Source: JACCZR01 sp963844805
Lineage (GTDB): Bacteria > Actinomycetota > Thermoleophilia > Solirubrobacterales > Thermoleophilaceae
Direction: 5' to 3'
Assembly (NCBI GenBank): GCA_963844805.1
Contig: CAWJPU010000001.1
Span: 62,001 to 126,000 of the forward strand
DNA length: 64,000 nucleotides
Below are positions 15,577 to 24,732 of this stretch, piece after piece. The translations under genes were made by a program, and so were the position numbers. The notes under the pieces were generated by a model. It saw only the letters and a list, made by a program, of their open reading frames with translations, had not been told where the DNA came from and ran no database searches. Position 1 is the stretch's first letter. The number at the start of each line of letters is the position of its first letter.

Positions 15577-16573
15577 ATGGCGAAGATCCTCCCCTCGAAC
15601 GCCGCCCCGTCACTCCCCTGGCACGCCCGCAGGGCGGACTCCGACTACGGCGCAGAGCGACGAGCCCGACTGGCGCCAGATCGACTGGGCCGCGCACCTG
15701 CACACCGTCTCGGATCGGCGACCACGACATCAACTACGTCGACATCGGCGAGGGCGAGCCGACGCCCGGTCGTGTTCGTCCACGGCCTCGCCGGCCAGTG
15801 GCAGAACTTCATCGAGAACATCCCGCGCCTGGCGACCGAGCGGCGCGTGCTGGCGCTCGACCTGCCCGGGCTTCGGGATGAGCCCGATGCCCTCCGACGG
15901 CGAGATCTCGATCCAGGGCTATGGCCGGGTGGTGCAGCGATTCTGCGAGGCGCTCGGGCTCGAGCGCGTGGCGCTGGTGGGCAACTCGATGGGCGGCTTC
16001 ATCGCGGCCGAGGTGACGATCCAGGACCCCGAGCGCGTCGAGCGCCTGGTGCTGATCTCCGCGGCGGGCATCACCTCGTCGAACGTCCACGAGGCGCCGA
16101 CCGCGCTGATCGGGCGCGTGACCCAGGCAATCACCGCGACGACGGCCGCCGGCCACAAGCGCATGGCACGGCGCCCCCGCGGGCGCCACGCCGCTCTGGC
16201 GCTGGTCGCCCGCCATCCGTCCAAGCTACGGCCCGACGCCGCCTGGGAGGGCCTGATGAAGGGGGCCGACAAGCCCGGCTTCCGCGCCGCCCTGATGGCC
16301 TCGGTCCGCTACGACTACCGCGACCGGCTGTCGGAGATCCGCTGCCCCACGCTGATCCTCTGGGGCGAGAACGACTCCGTGATCACCGTCGACGACGCCC
16401 ACGAGTACGAGCGGCTGATCCCCGACTCACGCAAGACCGTGATGGAGGACACCGGCCACGTGCCGATGATGGAGCGCCCGCGCGCGGTGAACGAGGTGCT
16501 GCTGGAGTTCCTCGCCGAGACCGGCCCCGCGGAGGAGCGCGAGCCCGTCGACCACGTGTCCGAGCGACGGTAG
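15577..16573 (+). CDS. Alpha/beta-fold hydrolase, frameshifted
   Basis: Four single-base shifts (about 15655, 15718, 15770, 15870) must be undone; in each inferable case one G or C is extra. The reconstructed protein (~330 residues) has the oxyanion strand VVFVHGLAGQWQNF, the nucleophile elbow VALVGNSMGGFIA (Ser), the acid in LILWGENDSVI (Asp) and the base in MEDTGHVPMMERP (His). A lid region contains a Lys/Arg-rich segment. It is a serine hydrolase of unknown substrate. It is convergent with ilvD, whose frame reads through this stop on the opposite strand. Confidence 0.8.
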
Positions 16574-18270
16574 CGCTCGAGCGGGCGGTGCTCGTAGACC
16601 GTCACCGCTCCCTCGCTGGCCGAGCCCACGCTCTTCGCGTACTTGGCCAGGACGCCGTTGAACTCGGGCGCCGGCGGGGGCTCGTAGGCGGCTACGCGCT
16701 TCTCGATCTCCTCGTCGCCGAGCTCGACGTTCAGCTCTCTGCTGTCGACGTCGAAGACCACCGTGTCGCCGTCGCGCACCGCGGCGATCGGGCCGCCGCG
16801 CGGCGCCTCGGGGGCGACGTGGCCGGCCATGAACCCGTGCGTGGCGCCCGGAGAAGCGGCCGTCGGTGAGCAGGGCCACGCTGTCGCCCAGGCCCTCCCC
16901 CACCAGCGCCGCGGTCACGGCGAGCATCTCGCGCATGCCCGGGCCGCCGGCGGGGCCCTCGTTGCGGATGACGATCACGTCGCCGGCCTCGATCTCCTTG
17001 GCCTTCACCGCGGCGAAGGCGTCCTCCTCCGACTCGAAGACGCGCGCCGGGCCGCGATGCTCGCGGCGGTCGTGGCCGCTCAGCTTGACCACGCAGCCCT
17101 CCGGGGCCAGGTTGCCGCGCAGGATGGCGAAGCCACCGTTGGGCTTGAGCGGGTCGTCGAGCGGGCGCACCACCTCCTGGCCCTCGGCCTCCTCGGCGCT
17201 GTCGGCCAGCTCGCCGACGGTGGCGCCGGTGACGGTGAGCGCGTCCTCCTTGAGGAAGCCGCCCTCCTTCAGCCGCTTGACCACGAGCGGGACGCCGCCC
17301 GCGGCGTAGAGGTCGGTGGCCACGAACCGGCCGCCCGGCTTGAGGTCGGCCAGCAGGGGGGTGCTCCAGGCGATGCGGTCGAAGTCGTCGATGTCGAGCT
17401 CGACGCCGGCCTCCTTGGCCACGGCGAGGAGGTGCAGGACGACGTTGGTGGAGCCGCCCGACATGGCCGCCGCGGCGATCGCGTTCTCCAGGCCGTCCTT
17501 GGTGATGACCGCGCTCGGGTCGCCGGTCGGCGTTGACCAGGTCCATGGCCAGCCGGCCGCAAGCCTCGGCGACGTCGCCCTTGGCCGCGTCCTCGGCGGG
17601 GACCATCGCGCTCGCGCCCGGCGAGATGCCGAGCACCTCGAAGGCCATGGCCATCGTGTTCGCGGTGAACTGGCCGCCGCAGGCGCCGGGCCCCGGCGAG
17701 GCGTGGTCCTCGAGGTCCTCCAGCTCCTCGTCGGACATGTCGCCGGCCGCGTGGGCGCCGACGGCCTCGAACACGTCCTGGATCGTCACGTCCTTGCCGC
17801 GCCACCGCCCGGGCGAGATCGAGCCGCCGTAGAGCATGAGGCCGGGCACGTCGAGCCGGGCCAGGGCCATCACGCAGCCGGGGATCGTCTTGTCGCAGCC
17901 CGACAAGGCGACCACCCCGTCGAACAGATGGCCGCGCGCGACCAGCTCGATCGAGTCGGCGATCACCTCGCGGCTCACCAGCGACGTCTTCATCCCCTGG
18001 GTGCCCATGGTGATGCCGTCGGAGATGGCGACGGTGTTGAACTCCATCGGGGTGCCGCCCGCGGCCCTGACGCCTTCCTTGACCCGCTCGGCCAGGCCAC
18101 GCAGGTGGAAGTTGCACGGCATGGTCTCCGTCCAGGTATTGGCGATGCCCACGACCGGCTTGCGCAGGTCCTCCGCGCTGTAGCCGATCCCCTTCAGGTA
18201 GGCGCGGGCGGCGGCCCGGTCGGGGCCCTCGAGCTGGCACGCGGCTGCGCCGCCGGGGGTCGACGCTCAC
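16571..18270 (-). CDS. ilvD: Dihydroxy-acid dehydratase, frameshifted
   Basis: Spread over three main frames with shifts near 18240, 17530 (extra C) and 16846 (extra G). The iron-sulfur cluster ligands are visible in LSGCDKTIPGCVMAL and GPGACGGQFTANTMAM, with GIANTWTETMPCNFHLRGLAE upstream and the C-terminal signatures LTDGRFSG and YAKSVGSASEGAVT. The enzyme makes 2-keto acids in valine/isoleucine synthesis. Start GTG 18270 overlaps the upstream stop (GTGA). The 3' end is uncertain: no stop appears in frame near the expected SASEGAVT terminus, probably another indel, so the end given is approximate. Confidence 0.85.
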
Positions 18271-18872
18271 GCCGCGGGGGTCTCGCGGCTGCGGCGGCGC
18301 TCCCACTCGGCGAGCCGCCACAGGTCGCGCCGGACGCGCGCCGGGTCGAGCTGGCGCCCGACGAGGTGCATGTTGGCCCGCCCGATCACCCGTGGCTCGT
18401 CCGAGGTCAGCGCCATCCACTTGGCCAGCACGTCGTCGGAGGCGGGCAGGCGCGAACGCTCGGCCTGGCCGGTGAGGTCGGGGAACTCCACGCAGTACTC
18501 GCTGAGGAGGCGACCGCTTGCCGGCACATACGCGACGATCGGCTTGTGCGCGTAGACCAGGTACGCGTACGCGGGCCCATCGGCCTCGGCGTCGCCCGTG
18601 CGCCGCGCGAGTCCGCCCGCGACCCGGATGAAGCCCAGGTCGCGGTACATCGCCCACTCCTCGTCGTTGACACACGAGCGCAGCAGCTCGCGCGCACGCT
18701 GCTCGGCGCGGCGCTCCCGACCGGGATCCCCCAGCGGGTCGACCGCTCCCGGGCGGCGGCGCCGGGCGGGCCGCTCGCGCCAGGCCCGGTGCAGGCTGCT
18801 GCCGGTGCGCCACAGGAGGGGCAGGGTCAACGCGAGCGCGACGATGGCGAGGACGGACAGCGCGAGCAGCAC
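18267..18872 (-). CDS. Membrane-anchored conserved hypothetical protein
   Basis: About 201 residues from GTG 18872. A single N-terminal transmembrane helix (VLLALSVLAIVALALTLPLLW) is followed by a basic linker and a soluble domain (SCVNDEEWAMYRDLGFIRVA ... YAYLVYAHKPIVAYVPASGRLLSEYCVEFPDL). The longer open frame would overlap the upstream gene and encodes low-complexity Arg/Gly, so it is rejected. I recognise no characterised family. It is coupled to ilvD by GTGA and follows another small unknown gene by 14 bases. Confidence 0.6.
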   Translation of the reverse strand: MLLALSVLAIVALALTLPLLWRTGSSLHRAWRERPARRRRPGAVDPLGDPGRERRAEQRARELLRSCVNDEEWAMYRDLGFIRVAGGLARRTGDAEADGPAYAYLVYAHKPIVAYVPASGRLLSEYCVEFPDLTGQAERSRLPASDDVLAKWMALTSDEPRVIGRANMHLVGRQLDPARVRRDLWRLAEWERRRSRETPAA

Positions 18873-18886
18873 GGCCGGTGTGTGGG

Positions 18887-19120
18887 TCAGCCGCCCGCGG
18901 CGCGGGGGAAGAAGATGACCCGGTCGGCGGCGTCCGGGATGTCCGACCAGCCGTGCACGAGCTCGGCGCGGCGGCGCCCACTGCGGCCGTCCACGGTGGG
19001 CACCGCGGCCCACATGCCCTCGTCGAGCTGACGGCGGAACTCCTCGACCAGCCGCTCCTCATCCTCGCTCACGCGCGGATCGCCCTCGGCTATGAGGACC
19101 TCGCCCTGACCCGGCTTCAT
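18887..19120 (-). CDS. Small hypothetical protein
   Basis: 77 residues from ATG 19120: MKPGQGEVLIAEGDPRVSED, a charged helix (EERLVEEFRRQLDEGMWAAV) and the ending DAADRVIFFPRAAGG. The frame is open upstream without a convincing ribosome-binding site; an AGGAG lies 16 bases before the ATG, so the start is not certain. Family not recognised. It precedes the membrane-anchored hypothetical and ilvD on the same strand. Confidence 0.5.
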   Translation of the reverse strand: MKPGQGEVLIAEGDPRVSEDEERLVEEFRRQLDEGMWAAVPTVDGRSGRRRAELVHGWSDIPDAADRVIFFPRAAGG

Positions 19121-19163
19121 GCGAAGAAACTTGATGTCGGCGGCTCCTGGAGTGTTTCGCCAC

Positions 19164-19183
19164 CCGCCGGCGAACTCCGGCGG
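19164..19183 (-). terminator. Hairpin downstream of thiD
   Basis: CCGCCGG-loop6-CCGGCGG forms a perfect 7-bp G/C stem between thiD and the next minus-strand gene. There is no U-tract, so intrinsic termination would be inefficient; it may instead stabilise the thiD 3' end. Confidence 0.35.
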
Positions 19184-19242
19184 GACGCCGATTATGGCAA
19201 AGGCGGGGCCGCCCCTCGACCGCCTGGCGCCCGCGCGCCGGG

Positions 19243-20025
19243 TCAGCGCCGGCCGACGCCCAGCGCGTTCACCGGGCCCGCGCCGCGGCCGATGTCGCGC
19301 AGGCCGTCGCGCACCGCTTCGGCCGCGACCTCGCGCGCCATCCGAGCCGCCTCCAGCGGCTCCATGCCGCGGGCCAGGCCGGCGGCCAGCGCCGACGAGT
19401 GCGTGCAGCCCGAGCCGTGCGCGGCGCCGTCGGGATGGCGCTCGCCCGGGATCTCCTCGATCTGCGTGCCGTCGTAGAAGACGTCGGCCCCGACCTCCCG
19501 GTGGCCACCGGTGACCACGACCGCCCCTGGCCCAAGGCGGTGGATCGCCCGCGCAAGGGCTTCGGCGTCGCCTTCCTCGCCGGCCAAGGCGGCGGCCTCG
19601 GCGAGGTTGGGGGTCACCACCGCGGCCCGCGGCACCAGCTGCTCCCTCAAGGCCTGTTCGGCGTCCTCGTCCAGCAGGGGGGCTCCGCTCTCGGCCACCA
19701 TCACCGGGTCGAGCACCACGGGCGCCGAGGGCACGAGGTCCAGCGATTCGCTCACGGCCCTGACCGATTCCGCGGAGCCGACCATCCCGATCTTCACGGC
19801 GTCGACGCCGATGTCCTCGGCCACGGCGCGCACCTGCTCCACGATCGCCTCGGGGGGCAGCGGATGCACCGCCGTCACTGCCACGGTGTTCTGCGCGGTG
19901 ATCGCCGTCACGGCGGTCATCCCGTGCACCCCGCAGCGCGCCATCGCCTTGAGGTCGGCCTGGATGCCCGCGCCCCCTCCGGAGTCCGACCCGGCGATCG
20001 ACAGGACTCGGGGAACCGCGGACAC
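19243..20025 (-). CDS. thiD: Hydroxymethylpyrimidine/phosphomethylpyrimidine kinase
   Basis: 260 residues, intact ribokinase-fold ThiD. Seen: SIAGSDSGGGAGIQADLKAM at the N-terminus (HMP binding), AITAQNT, VKIGMVGSAE, VVLDPVMVAESGAPLL, VVTPNLAEA and the catalytic segment GAAHGSGCTHSSALA (anion hole plus Cys). It phosphorylates HMP twice for thiamine synthesis in the cytosol. No other thi gene is nearby, so this is a stand-alone thiD. It lies 25 bases downstream of dprA on the same strand. Confidence 0.95.
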   Translation of the reverse strand: MSAVPRVLSIAGSDSGGGAGIQADLKAMARCGVHGMTAVTAITAQNTVAVTAVHPLPPEAIVEQVRAVAEDIGVDAVKIGMVGSAESVRAVSESLDLVPSAPVVLDPVMVAESGAPLLDEDAEQALREQLVPRAAVVTPNLAEAAALAGEEGDAEALARAIHRLGPGAVVVTGGHREVGADVFYDGTQIEEIPGERHPDGAAHGSGCTHSSALAAGLARGMEPLEAARMAREVAAEAVRDGLRDIGRGAGPVNALGVGRR

Positions 20026-20049
20026 GCGACGAGGATAGGAAGCCGTCGG

Positions 20050-21181
20050 TCACCCGCCCGCCCGCCTCAGATAGCGGCCGAGCGGGTCCCGCCGCACCAG
20101 CCCCGCGCCTTCGAGCCGCGCCAGCGCGCCGCGGACATCCGAGGCCGCCAGCCGGGCGCGGCGGCCGATGGCCTCGAGGCCGTGCTCGTCCTCGACCGCC
20201 TCGAGGACCCGGCCCGCAACGGAGTCGAGCTCGATCGGGCGGTCGCCGCCGTGCCGGGCGGGCGGCGGGCGCAGCAGCGCCTGCGAGGCCGGCGCCAGCT
20301 CCGCGAGGACGTCGTCGGCGCTGCGGATCACCGCTGCGCCGTCGCGCAGGAGGCTGTTCGACGCCTTCGGCCACGCGCGAGGTCGCCCTCCCTGGCACCG
20401 CGCCCGACGGTCCGCCCGAGGCCATCGGCGAAGCCGGCGGTTATCAGGGAGCCCGATGGCTGGCTGGCCTCCACCACGACGGTGGCCTCGGCCACCGCGG
20501 CCATGATCCGGTTGCGCGCGGGGAAGCTCCAGCGATACGGGCGTTGCCCCGGCGGGAGCTCCGCCACGACGACACCGCGCTCGGCGACGCGCCTCCAGAG
20601 GTCGGTGTTCGTCCGCGGATAGGCGATGTCCGGCCCGTTCGCCACCACGGCGACCGGGGCTCCCCGGCCGTCGAGCGCCCCGCGATGGGAGGCGGCGTCG
20701 ATCCCCAGTGCGAGCCCGCTGACGACGGTGACCCCGGCCTGGGCCAGGTCGCGTCCGAGCGCGTAGGCCATCTCGCGCCCGTAGGGCGACGGCCGGCGCG
20801 TGCCCACCACCGTCACCGCCGGGGCGGCCAGGGCGCGCTCGAGCCGATCCAAGCCGCCCAGCACCCACAGCGCGGGTGGCGGGTCGGCGCTCTCGGCGAG
20901 CGCCCGTGGATAGGGCGCTCGATGCACGCACAACGCCTCGCTGCCTTTCTGCTCGAGCTCTTCCGCGACGGCGCCCGGGTCGAGCTCGTCGACCCACCTC
21001 TCCACCGCCTCGCGCTCGTCCTCCGGTACGAGGGTCCGGATCAGGTCCGCGCACGCCAGGCCCAGGATGCCGGGAGTGCGCTCCCCGCCGGCCTACCCAG
21101 CAGGCCGGCGATCCTCGGCGCGAGCCGGCCGATGAGGAGGCTGCGCCGCAGGCAGTCCGGGCACGCGGCCGGCGGGGTCAC
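20050..21181 (-). CDS. dprA: DNA-processing protein DprA, frameshifted
   Basis: Reconstructed from three segments with shifts near 21085 and 20395. It opens at GTG 21181, overlapping the comM stop as GTGA, with CPDCLRRSLLIGRLAPRIAG. The Rossmann-like core follows (VTVVGTRRPSPYGREMAYALG ... VSGLALGIDAASHRGAL ... YPRTNTDLWRRVAERG ... FPARNRIMAAVAEATVVVEA). The last part is a winged-helix domain (LDSVAGRVLEAVEDEHGLEA ... LEGAGLVRRDPLGRYLR). DprA loads RecA onto incoming single-stranded DNA during natural transformation. The SGSLITAG DNA-binding segment is intact. Confidence 0.87.
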
Positions 21182-22710
21182 GCTGCCACCTGCTCGAAGG
21201 GCGACAGGCGGTAGCCGAGCGCCTCCTCCACGTCGGCGCGCAGGAGCGCGCTCGCGCTGGTCCAGGTCGGCGATCGTCCTCGCGACCCGCAGGACGCGAT
21301 CGTGGCCCGCGGCCGCTCAGCCCGCGCGCCCTGGCCCAGAGCGACGAGCGCGCCGTTGGCCTCCGAGGACATCCGGATCAGCCGCCGCGTGAGCGGCCCG
21401 TCCATGTCGGCGTTGCAGTGCGCGCTGGTGGAGCCCAGGCGGGAGCGCTGGCGGTCGCGCGCGCGGGAGACCCTGGCCCGGACATCGGCCGAGGTCTCGC
21501 CCGCAGTTCGGCTCGCCTCGGTCACGAGCTGGACCGGCGGGACCGAGTCGATGTGGCAGACGAGGTCGATGCGGTCCAGCAGCGGGCCGCTCAGACGGCG
21601 CATGTAGCGGCCGAGCTCCAGCTCGGAGCACTCGCAGCTCGCCGGCCGCCCGCACGGGCAGTTGTTGCAGGCCGCCACGAGCATCCCGCGCGCCGGATAG
21701 GCCACCGACCGCTGGCCGCGGACGATCTCGACCCTCCCCTCCTCGAGCGGCTGTCGCATGGCGTCGAGCGCCGCGCGCGAGAACTCGGCCAGCTCGTCCA
21801 GGAACAGCACGCCTCGGTGGGCGAGCGTCAGCTCCCCCGGTCGCACCGGGCTCCCGCCACCGACCAGGCCCTGCGGGGACACCGTGTGATGGGGCGAGCG
21901 AAAGGGGCGGCGGTCCACCAGCCCGCCGGTGCCGAGGCCCGCGGCGCTGTGGATCTGCGTCACCTCCAGCGCCTCCTCGAACGAGAGCGGGGGCAGGATC
22001 GCGGGGAGGCGCCGCGCCAGCATGGTCTTCCCCGCGCCGGGAGGGCCGATCATCAGCAGGTTGTGCCCGCCCGCCGCCGCGATCTCGAGCGCGCGCTTGG
22101 CGTCTGGGTGCCCGCGGACATCACTCAGCTCGAGGTCTGGTTGGGGCGGCCGGTACGCCCGCTCGGCCCGCGGAGGCGGCTCCGGGGTCCATTCCCCCCG
22201 CAGCAGCTCCACCATCCGGCGCAGGTCCGGCACCGCCAGCACGTCCAGGCCCGAGACCAGCCCGGCCTCCTCGGCGTTCTCCTCGGGAACGATCAGGTGG
22301 TCGTAGCCGGACCGCCGAGCGCCGACCGCGAAGGCGAGCACGCCGCGCACCGGCCGCAGCCGGCCGCTCAGCGACAGCTCGCCGCACACCGCGTGCGTGG
22401 TCAGGCGCTCGTGGGGCACCTGTGCGGTTGCGGCCAGCAGCCCGACGGCAATCGCGAGGTCGAAGCTCGCGCCGTGCTTGTGCACGTGCGCGGGCGCGAG
22501 GTTGGCGGCCAACCTCTGCTGGGGAAATTCGAGGCCGGAGTTGAGCATCGCCGCCCGCACGCGCTCGCGCGACTCGCGCACCGCGCGGTCGGCGAGACCC
22601 ACGAGCGTGAACGTGGGCAACCCGCGGCGGGCGTCGACCTCGACGGTGACCTCGCGGCTGCCGATGCCGTCGAGCGCGAAGGTGGTGACTGCGGCGAGCA
22701 CGAGGGCCAA
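21178..22710 (-). CDS. comM: ComM/YifB-family Mg-chelatase-like AAA+ protein, C-terminus frameshifted
   Basis: About 510 residues. An N-terminal Lon-like fold (VEVDARRGLPTFTLVGLAD ... GELSLSGRLRPVRGVLAFA) precedes an AAA+ core with Walker A GPPGAGKTMLARRLP, Walker B GVLFLDELAEF and the CNNCPCGRPASCEC zinc-like insert. Two shifts near 21285 and 21240 disturb the C-terminal helical part; the end LLRADVEEALGYR is back in register. ComM is a branch-migration helicase that helps integrate transforming DNA. The start is TTG 22710 (GTG 22701 possible). A 111-bp palindromic region separates it from divergent yraN. Confidence 0.9.
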   Translation of the reverse strand: MALVLAAVTTFALDGIGSREVTVEVDARRGLPTFTLVGLADRAVRESRERVRAAMLNSGLEFPQQRLAANLAPAHVHKHGASFDLAIAVGLLAATAQVPHERLTTHAVCGELSLSGRLRPVRGVLAFAVGARRSGYDHLIVPEENAEEAGLVSGLDVLAVPDLRRMVELLRGEWTPEPPPRAERAYRPPQPDLELSDVRGHPDAKRALEIAAAGGHNLLMIGPPGAGKTMLARRLPAILPPLSFEEALEVTQIHSAAGLGTGGLVDRRPFRSPHHTVSPQGLVGGGSPVRPGELTLAHRGVLFLDELAEFSRAALDAMRQPLEEGRVEIVRGQRSVAYPARGMLVAACNNCPCGRPASCECSELELGRYMRRLSGPLLDRIDLVCHIDSVPPVQLVTEASRTAGETSADVRARVSRARDRQRSRLGSTSAHCNADMDGPLTRRLIRMSSEANGALVALGQGARAERPRATIASCGSRGRSPTWTSASALLRADVEEALGYRLSPFEQVAA

Positions 22711-22711
22711 C

Positions 22712-22822
22712 CTAGGTTCGCCGGTGTTGCGCGTGGGCGACGAGCGTTACGACTCTGTACCGGTCGCCGCCGTAGCCAGAGTCGTAACGCTCGCAACCCA
22801 CCCGCAACCGGGCCGCACCTAG
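22712..22822. repeat. Long imperfect palindrome filling the comM-yraN intergenic region
   Basis: The core is a perfect 17-bp inverted repeat, CGAGCGTTACGACTCTG at 22741-22757 against its complement at 22777-22793, with a 19-base spacer. Outside the core the symmetry continues imperfectly: 22712-22740 (CTAGGTTCGCCGG, then TTGCGCGTGGG) mirrors 22794-22822 read on the other strand (CTAGGTGCGGCCCGG, then TTGCGGGTGGG). Nearly the whole gap between two divergent genes is thus one inverted repeat. Possible roles: symmetric divergent promoter/operator, cruciform, or an inserted palindromic element. Confidence 0.75.
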
Positions 22823-22833
22823 CTTGGCGCGGC

Positions 22834-23211
22834 ATGAGGCCCGACCACCGACAGCGGCTCGGCGAGCTAGGGGAGGCGCTGGCCTGCGATCACCTCCAAG
22901 CGCGCGGGTACGCCGTGATCGATCGCAACTTCCGTACCCGGGACGGCGAGTTGGACGTCGTCGCCGCGAACGACCGCAGCCTCGTGTTCTGCGAGGTCAA
23001 GTCACGCGTGGGCCGGACAAGAGGCATCGAGCCGCTGGCATCGGTCGGCGAGGTGAAGCGGGGTCAGGTCAGGCGAATGGCGCGCCGCTGGCTGGCCGAG
23101 CGGGGCGCGGCCGCGCCCAAGCCACCCGAGATGCGCTTCGACGCGATCGGGATCACGCTCGACAGGCACGGCCGGCTGGTCGAGCTCGACCACGTGGAGG
23201 GCGCGTTCTGA
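22834..23211 (+). CDS. yraN: YraN/UPF0102 endonuclease-like protein
   Basis: 125 residues with a restriction-endonuclease-like fold: GELGEALACDHLQARGYAVI, then the active-site-like RDGELDVVAANDRSLVFCEVKSR (Asp, Glu-x-Lys) and VKRGQVRRMARRWLAER. The family sits near comM/dprA/rnhB in many genomes and is presumed to act on DNA, but its substrate is not established. The start is ATG 22834 just outside the long palindrome. A bidirectional terminator-like hairpin follows the stop. Confidence 0.88.
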   Translation: MRPDHRQRLGELGEALACDHLQARGYAVIDRNFRTRDGELDVVAANDRSLVFCEVKSRVGRTRGIEPLASVGEVKRGQVRRMARRWLAERGAAAPKPPEMRFDAIGITLDRHGRLVELDHVEGAF

Positions 23212-23231
23212 TGGCGGCGCGGGGTCGGCCC

Positions 23232-23276
23232 TCGAAAAAACGCTCAGCGACGCTGAGCAATTTTTCGCAGGGGGTA
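23232..23276. terminator. Bidirectional intrinsic terminator; copy 1 of a palindromic repeat
   Basis: Between convergent yraN and rnhB: AAAAAA, then GCTCAGC-GAC-GCTGAGC (7-bp perfect stem, 23242-23258), then AATTTTT. A-tract and T-tract flank the stem symmetrically, so it can terminate in both directions. CCCT/AGGGGG extend the symmetry outward. A closely similar element occurs at 37245-37293. Confidence 0.8.
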
Positions 23277-23298
23277 CGCGAGTCGCGCCGGAGGGGCG

Positions 23299-23991
23299 CT
23301 AGCTCGAGCCGTCGAGCGCCAGCTGCTGGTAGGCGATCGACTGAAACGACACCCGGTGCAGCGGGGAGATCCCGTGCGCCCTGATCGCTGCCCGGTGCTC
23401 CGGCGTGGAGTAGCCGACGTTGGTCTCGAAGTCCCAGCGCGAGTGACGCTCGGCAGCGCGGCGCATGTAGCGGTCGCGCGTGACCTTGGCCAGAACCGAA
23501 GCCGCCGCGATCGCCGCGCTGCGGCAATCGCCGTCGATCACCGCGCGTTGCTCGTAGGGCAGCTCGCCGACCCGAAAGCCGTCCACGAGGCAGACCGTCC
23601 CCTCGCAGGAGACGGCCATGAGGGCCGAGCGCAGCGCATCCAAGTTGGACTTGTGCAGGCCGAAGCTGTCGATCCGCCGCACGCACCGGCTGACCACTGT
23701 CGCCTTGGCCGCAGCCCGGAGAACCAGCGGATAGAGCTCCTCGCGCCCGGCCTCGGTGTGCTGCTTGGAGTCGTTGAGGCGCGAGAGCGCGCGCCGGTCG
23801 CTCAGCGTCAGGCGTTCGAGGTCGAACAGCACCGCGGCGGCAACCAGGGGCCCGGCCAGCGAGCCCCGGCCCGCCTCGTCGGCGCCGGCCACGAACCGCG
23901 AGCCCTGCTCGCGGTCGAACGCGAACAGCTTGCGGCCCCGCGGTCGCGGACGTCGGCGCCGGACGGGCTTGGTGGTCTCGGTGGCCGCCAT
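23299..23991 (-). CDS. rnhB: Ribonuclease HII
   Basis: 230 residues. Active-site signatures: ADEAGRGSLAGPLVAAAV (Asp-Glu pair), VDGF for the third acidic residue, and the IAAASVLAKVTRDRYM helix. It removes ribonucleotides from DNA and hybrids. The N-terminal 30 residues are a basic Arg/Pro/Lys-rich extension that may contact nucleic acid. It lies 93 bases downstream of lepB on the same strand, the usual actinobacterial order. Confidence 0.94.
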   Translation of the reverse strand: MAATETTKPVRRRRPRPRGRKLFAFDREQGSRFVAGADEAGRGSLAGPLVAAAVLFDLERLTLSDRRALSRLNDSKQHTEAGREELYPLVLRAAAKATVVSRCVRRIDSFGLHKSNLDALRSALMAVSCEGTVCLVDGFRVGELPYEQRAVIDGDCRSAAIAAASVLAKVTRDRYMRRAAERHSRWDFETNVGYSTPEHRAAIRAHGISPLHRVSFQSIAYQQLALDGSS

Positions 23992-24057
23992 CGCGGGCGA
24001 TGGTACGGCGACCCGCGGCGGGCGAGGCTCAGACCCGGGTCAAAACCCCGCTACTTC

Positions 24058-24074
24058 CGGCCGGGAACCGGCCG
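24058..24074 (-). terminator. Hairpin downstream of lepB
   Basis: CGGCCGG-GAA-CCGGCCG is a perfect 7-bp stem with a 3-base loop, 10 bases past the lepB stop. It has no T-tract on the minus strand, so it may be an attenuator or a 3' end-stabilising hairpin between lepB and rnhB. Confidence 0.4.
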
Positions 24075-24084
24075 CTGGAGCGGG

Positions 24085-24711
24085 CTAGAGCGTGCCGATC
24101 TTGCCCGGCGGCCAGTAGGTGGCGAAGGCCTGACCGATGATCCAGTCCTTCGGGACCGGGCCCCATGCGCGGCTGTCCAGGCTCGCCCCCCGGTTGTCGC
24201 CCATCATGAAGTAGTAGCCCCGCGGGATCTCGATCTCGCGGGGGAGGTTGCAGAGGTCGTCGCACGCCGTGTCGCGCGCGATGAAAGGCTCGTCCTGGCG
24301 ACGGCCGTTGATGTAGACGCGGTTGTCGATCACCTTCAGGCGGTCGCCGGGGAGGCCCACGACCCGCTTGATGAAGTTCGTGTCCGAGCGCCTGGGGGTC
24401 GGCCGCGAGCAGACCGCGCCCTCGACCCGGGGGGCTCCGCAGCGGGCCTCGCCCGACTCGTCGTCCTCGGCGCCCGCGGGCGGCTTGAAGACCACGACGT
24501 CGTCGCGCTCGGGATCACCGAAGCGGAACGTGACGCGGTCGACGAGCACGCGCTGGCTCACCTCGAGCGTGGGCACCATGGACTCGCTGGGAATGCGGAA
24601 CGGCTTGACCAGGAAGCCCTGGATGATCAGGAACAGCCCGAGTGCGAGCCCGACGATGGTGACGAGCTCGATGAGCGAGCTTCGCCCGCTCTGCTGCCGA
24701 GTCTGTGCCAA
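24085..24711 (-). CDS. lepB: Signal peptidase I
   Basis: 208 residues with one N-terminal membrane anchor (ELVTIVGLALGLFLIIQGFLV). The catalytic Ser is in FRIPSESMVPTLEVSQRVLVD and the catalytic Lys in NFIKRVVGLPGDRL; box E is YFMMGDNRGASLDSRAWGPV. A ~35-residue insert between boxes C and D contains two Cys (EARCGAP ... GAVCSRP), and CDDLC lies further on, suggesting extracytoplasmic disulfides. It cleaves signal peptides of Sec/Tat substrates. It follows rplS by 21 bases. Confidence 0.94.
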   Translation of the reverse strand: MAQTRQQSGRSSLIELVTIVGLALGLFLIIQGFLVKPFRIPSESMVPTLEVSQRVLVDRVTFRFGDPERDDVVVFKPPAGAEDDESGEARCGAPRVEGAVCSRPTPRRSDTNFIKRVVGLPGDRLKVIDNRVYINGRRQDEPFIARDTACDDLCNLPREIEIPRGYYFMMGDNRGASLDSRAWGPVPKDWIIGQAFATYWPPGKIGTL

Positions 24712-24732
24712 GGCTCCGCCTGGAGGGCCCGG

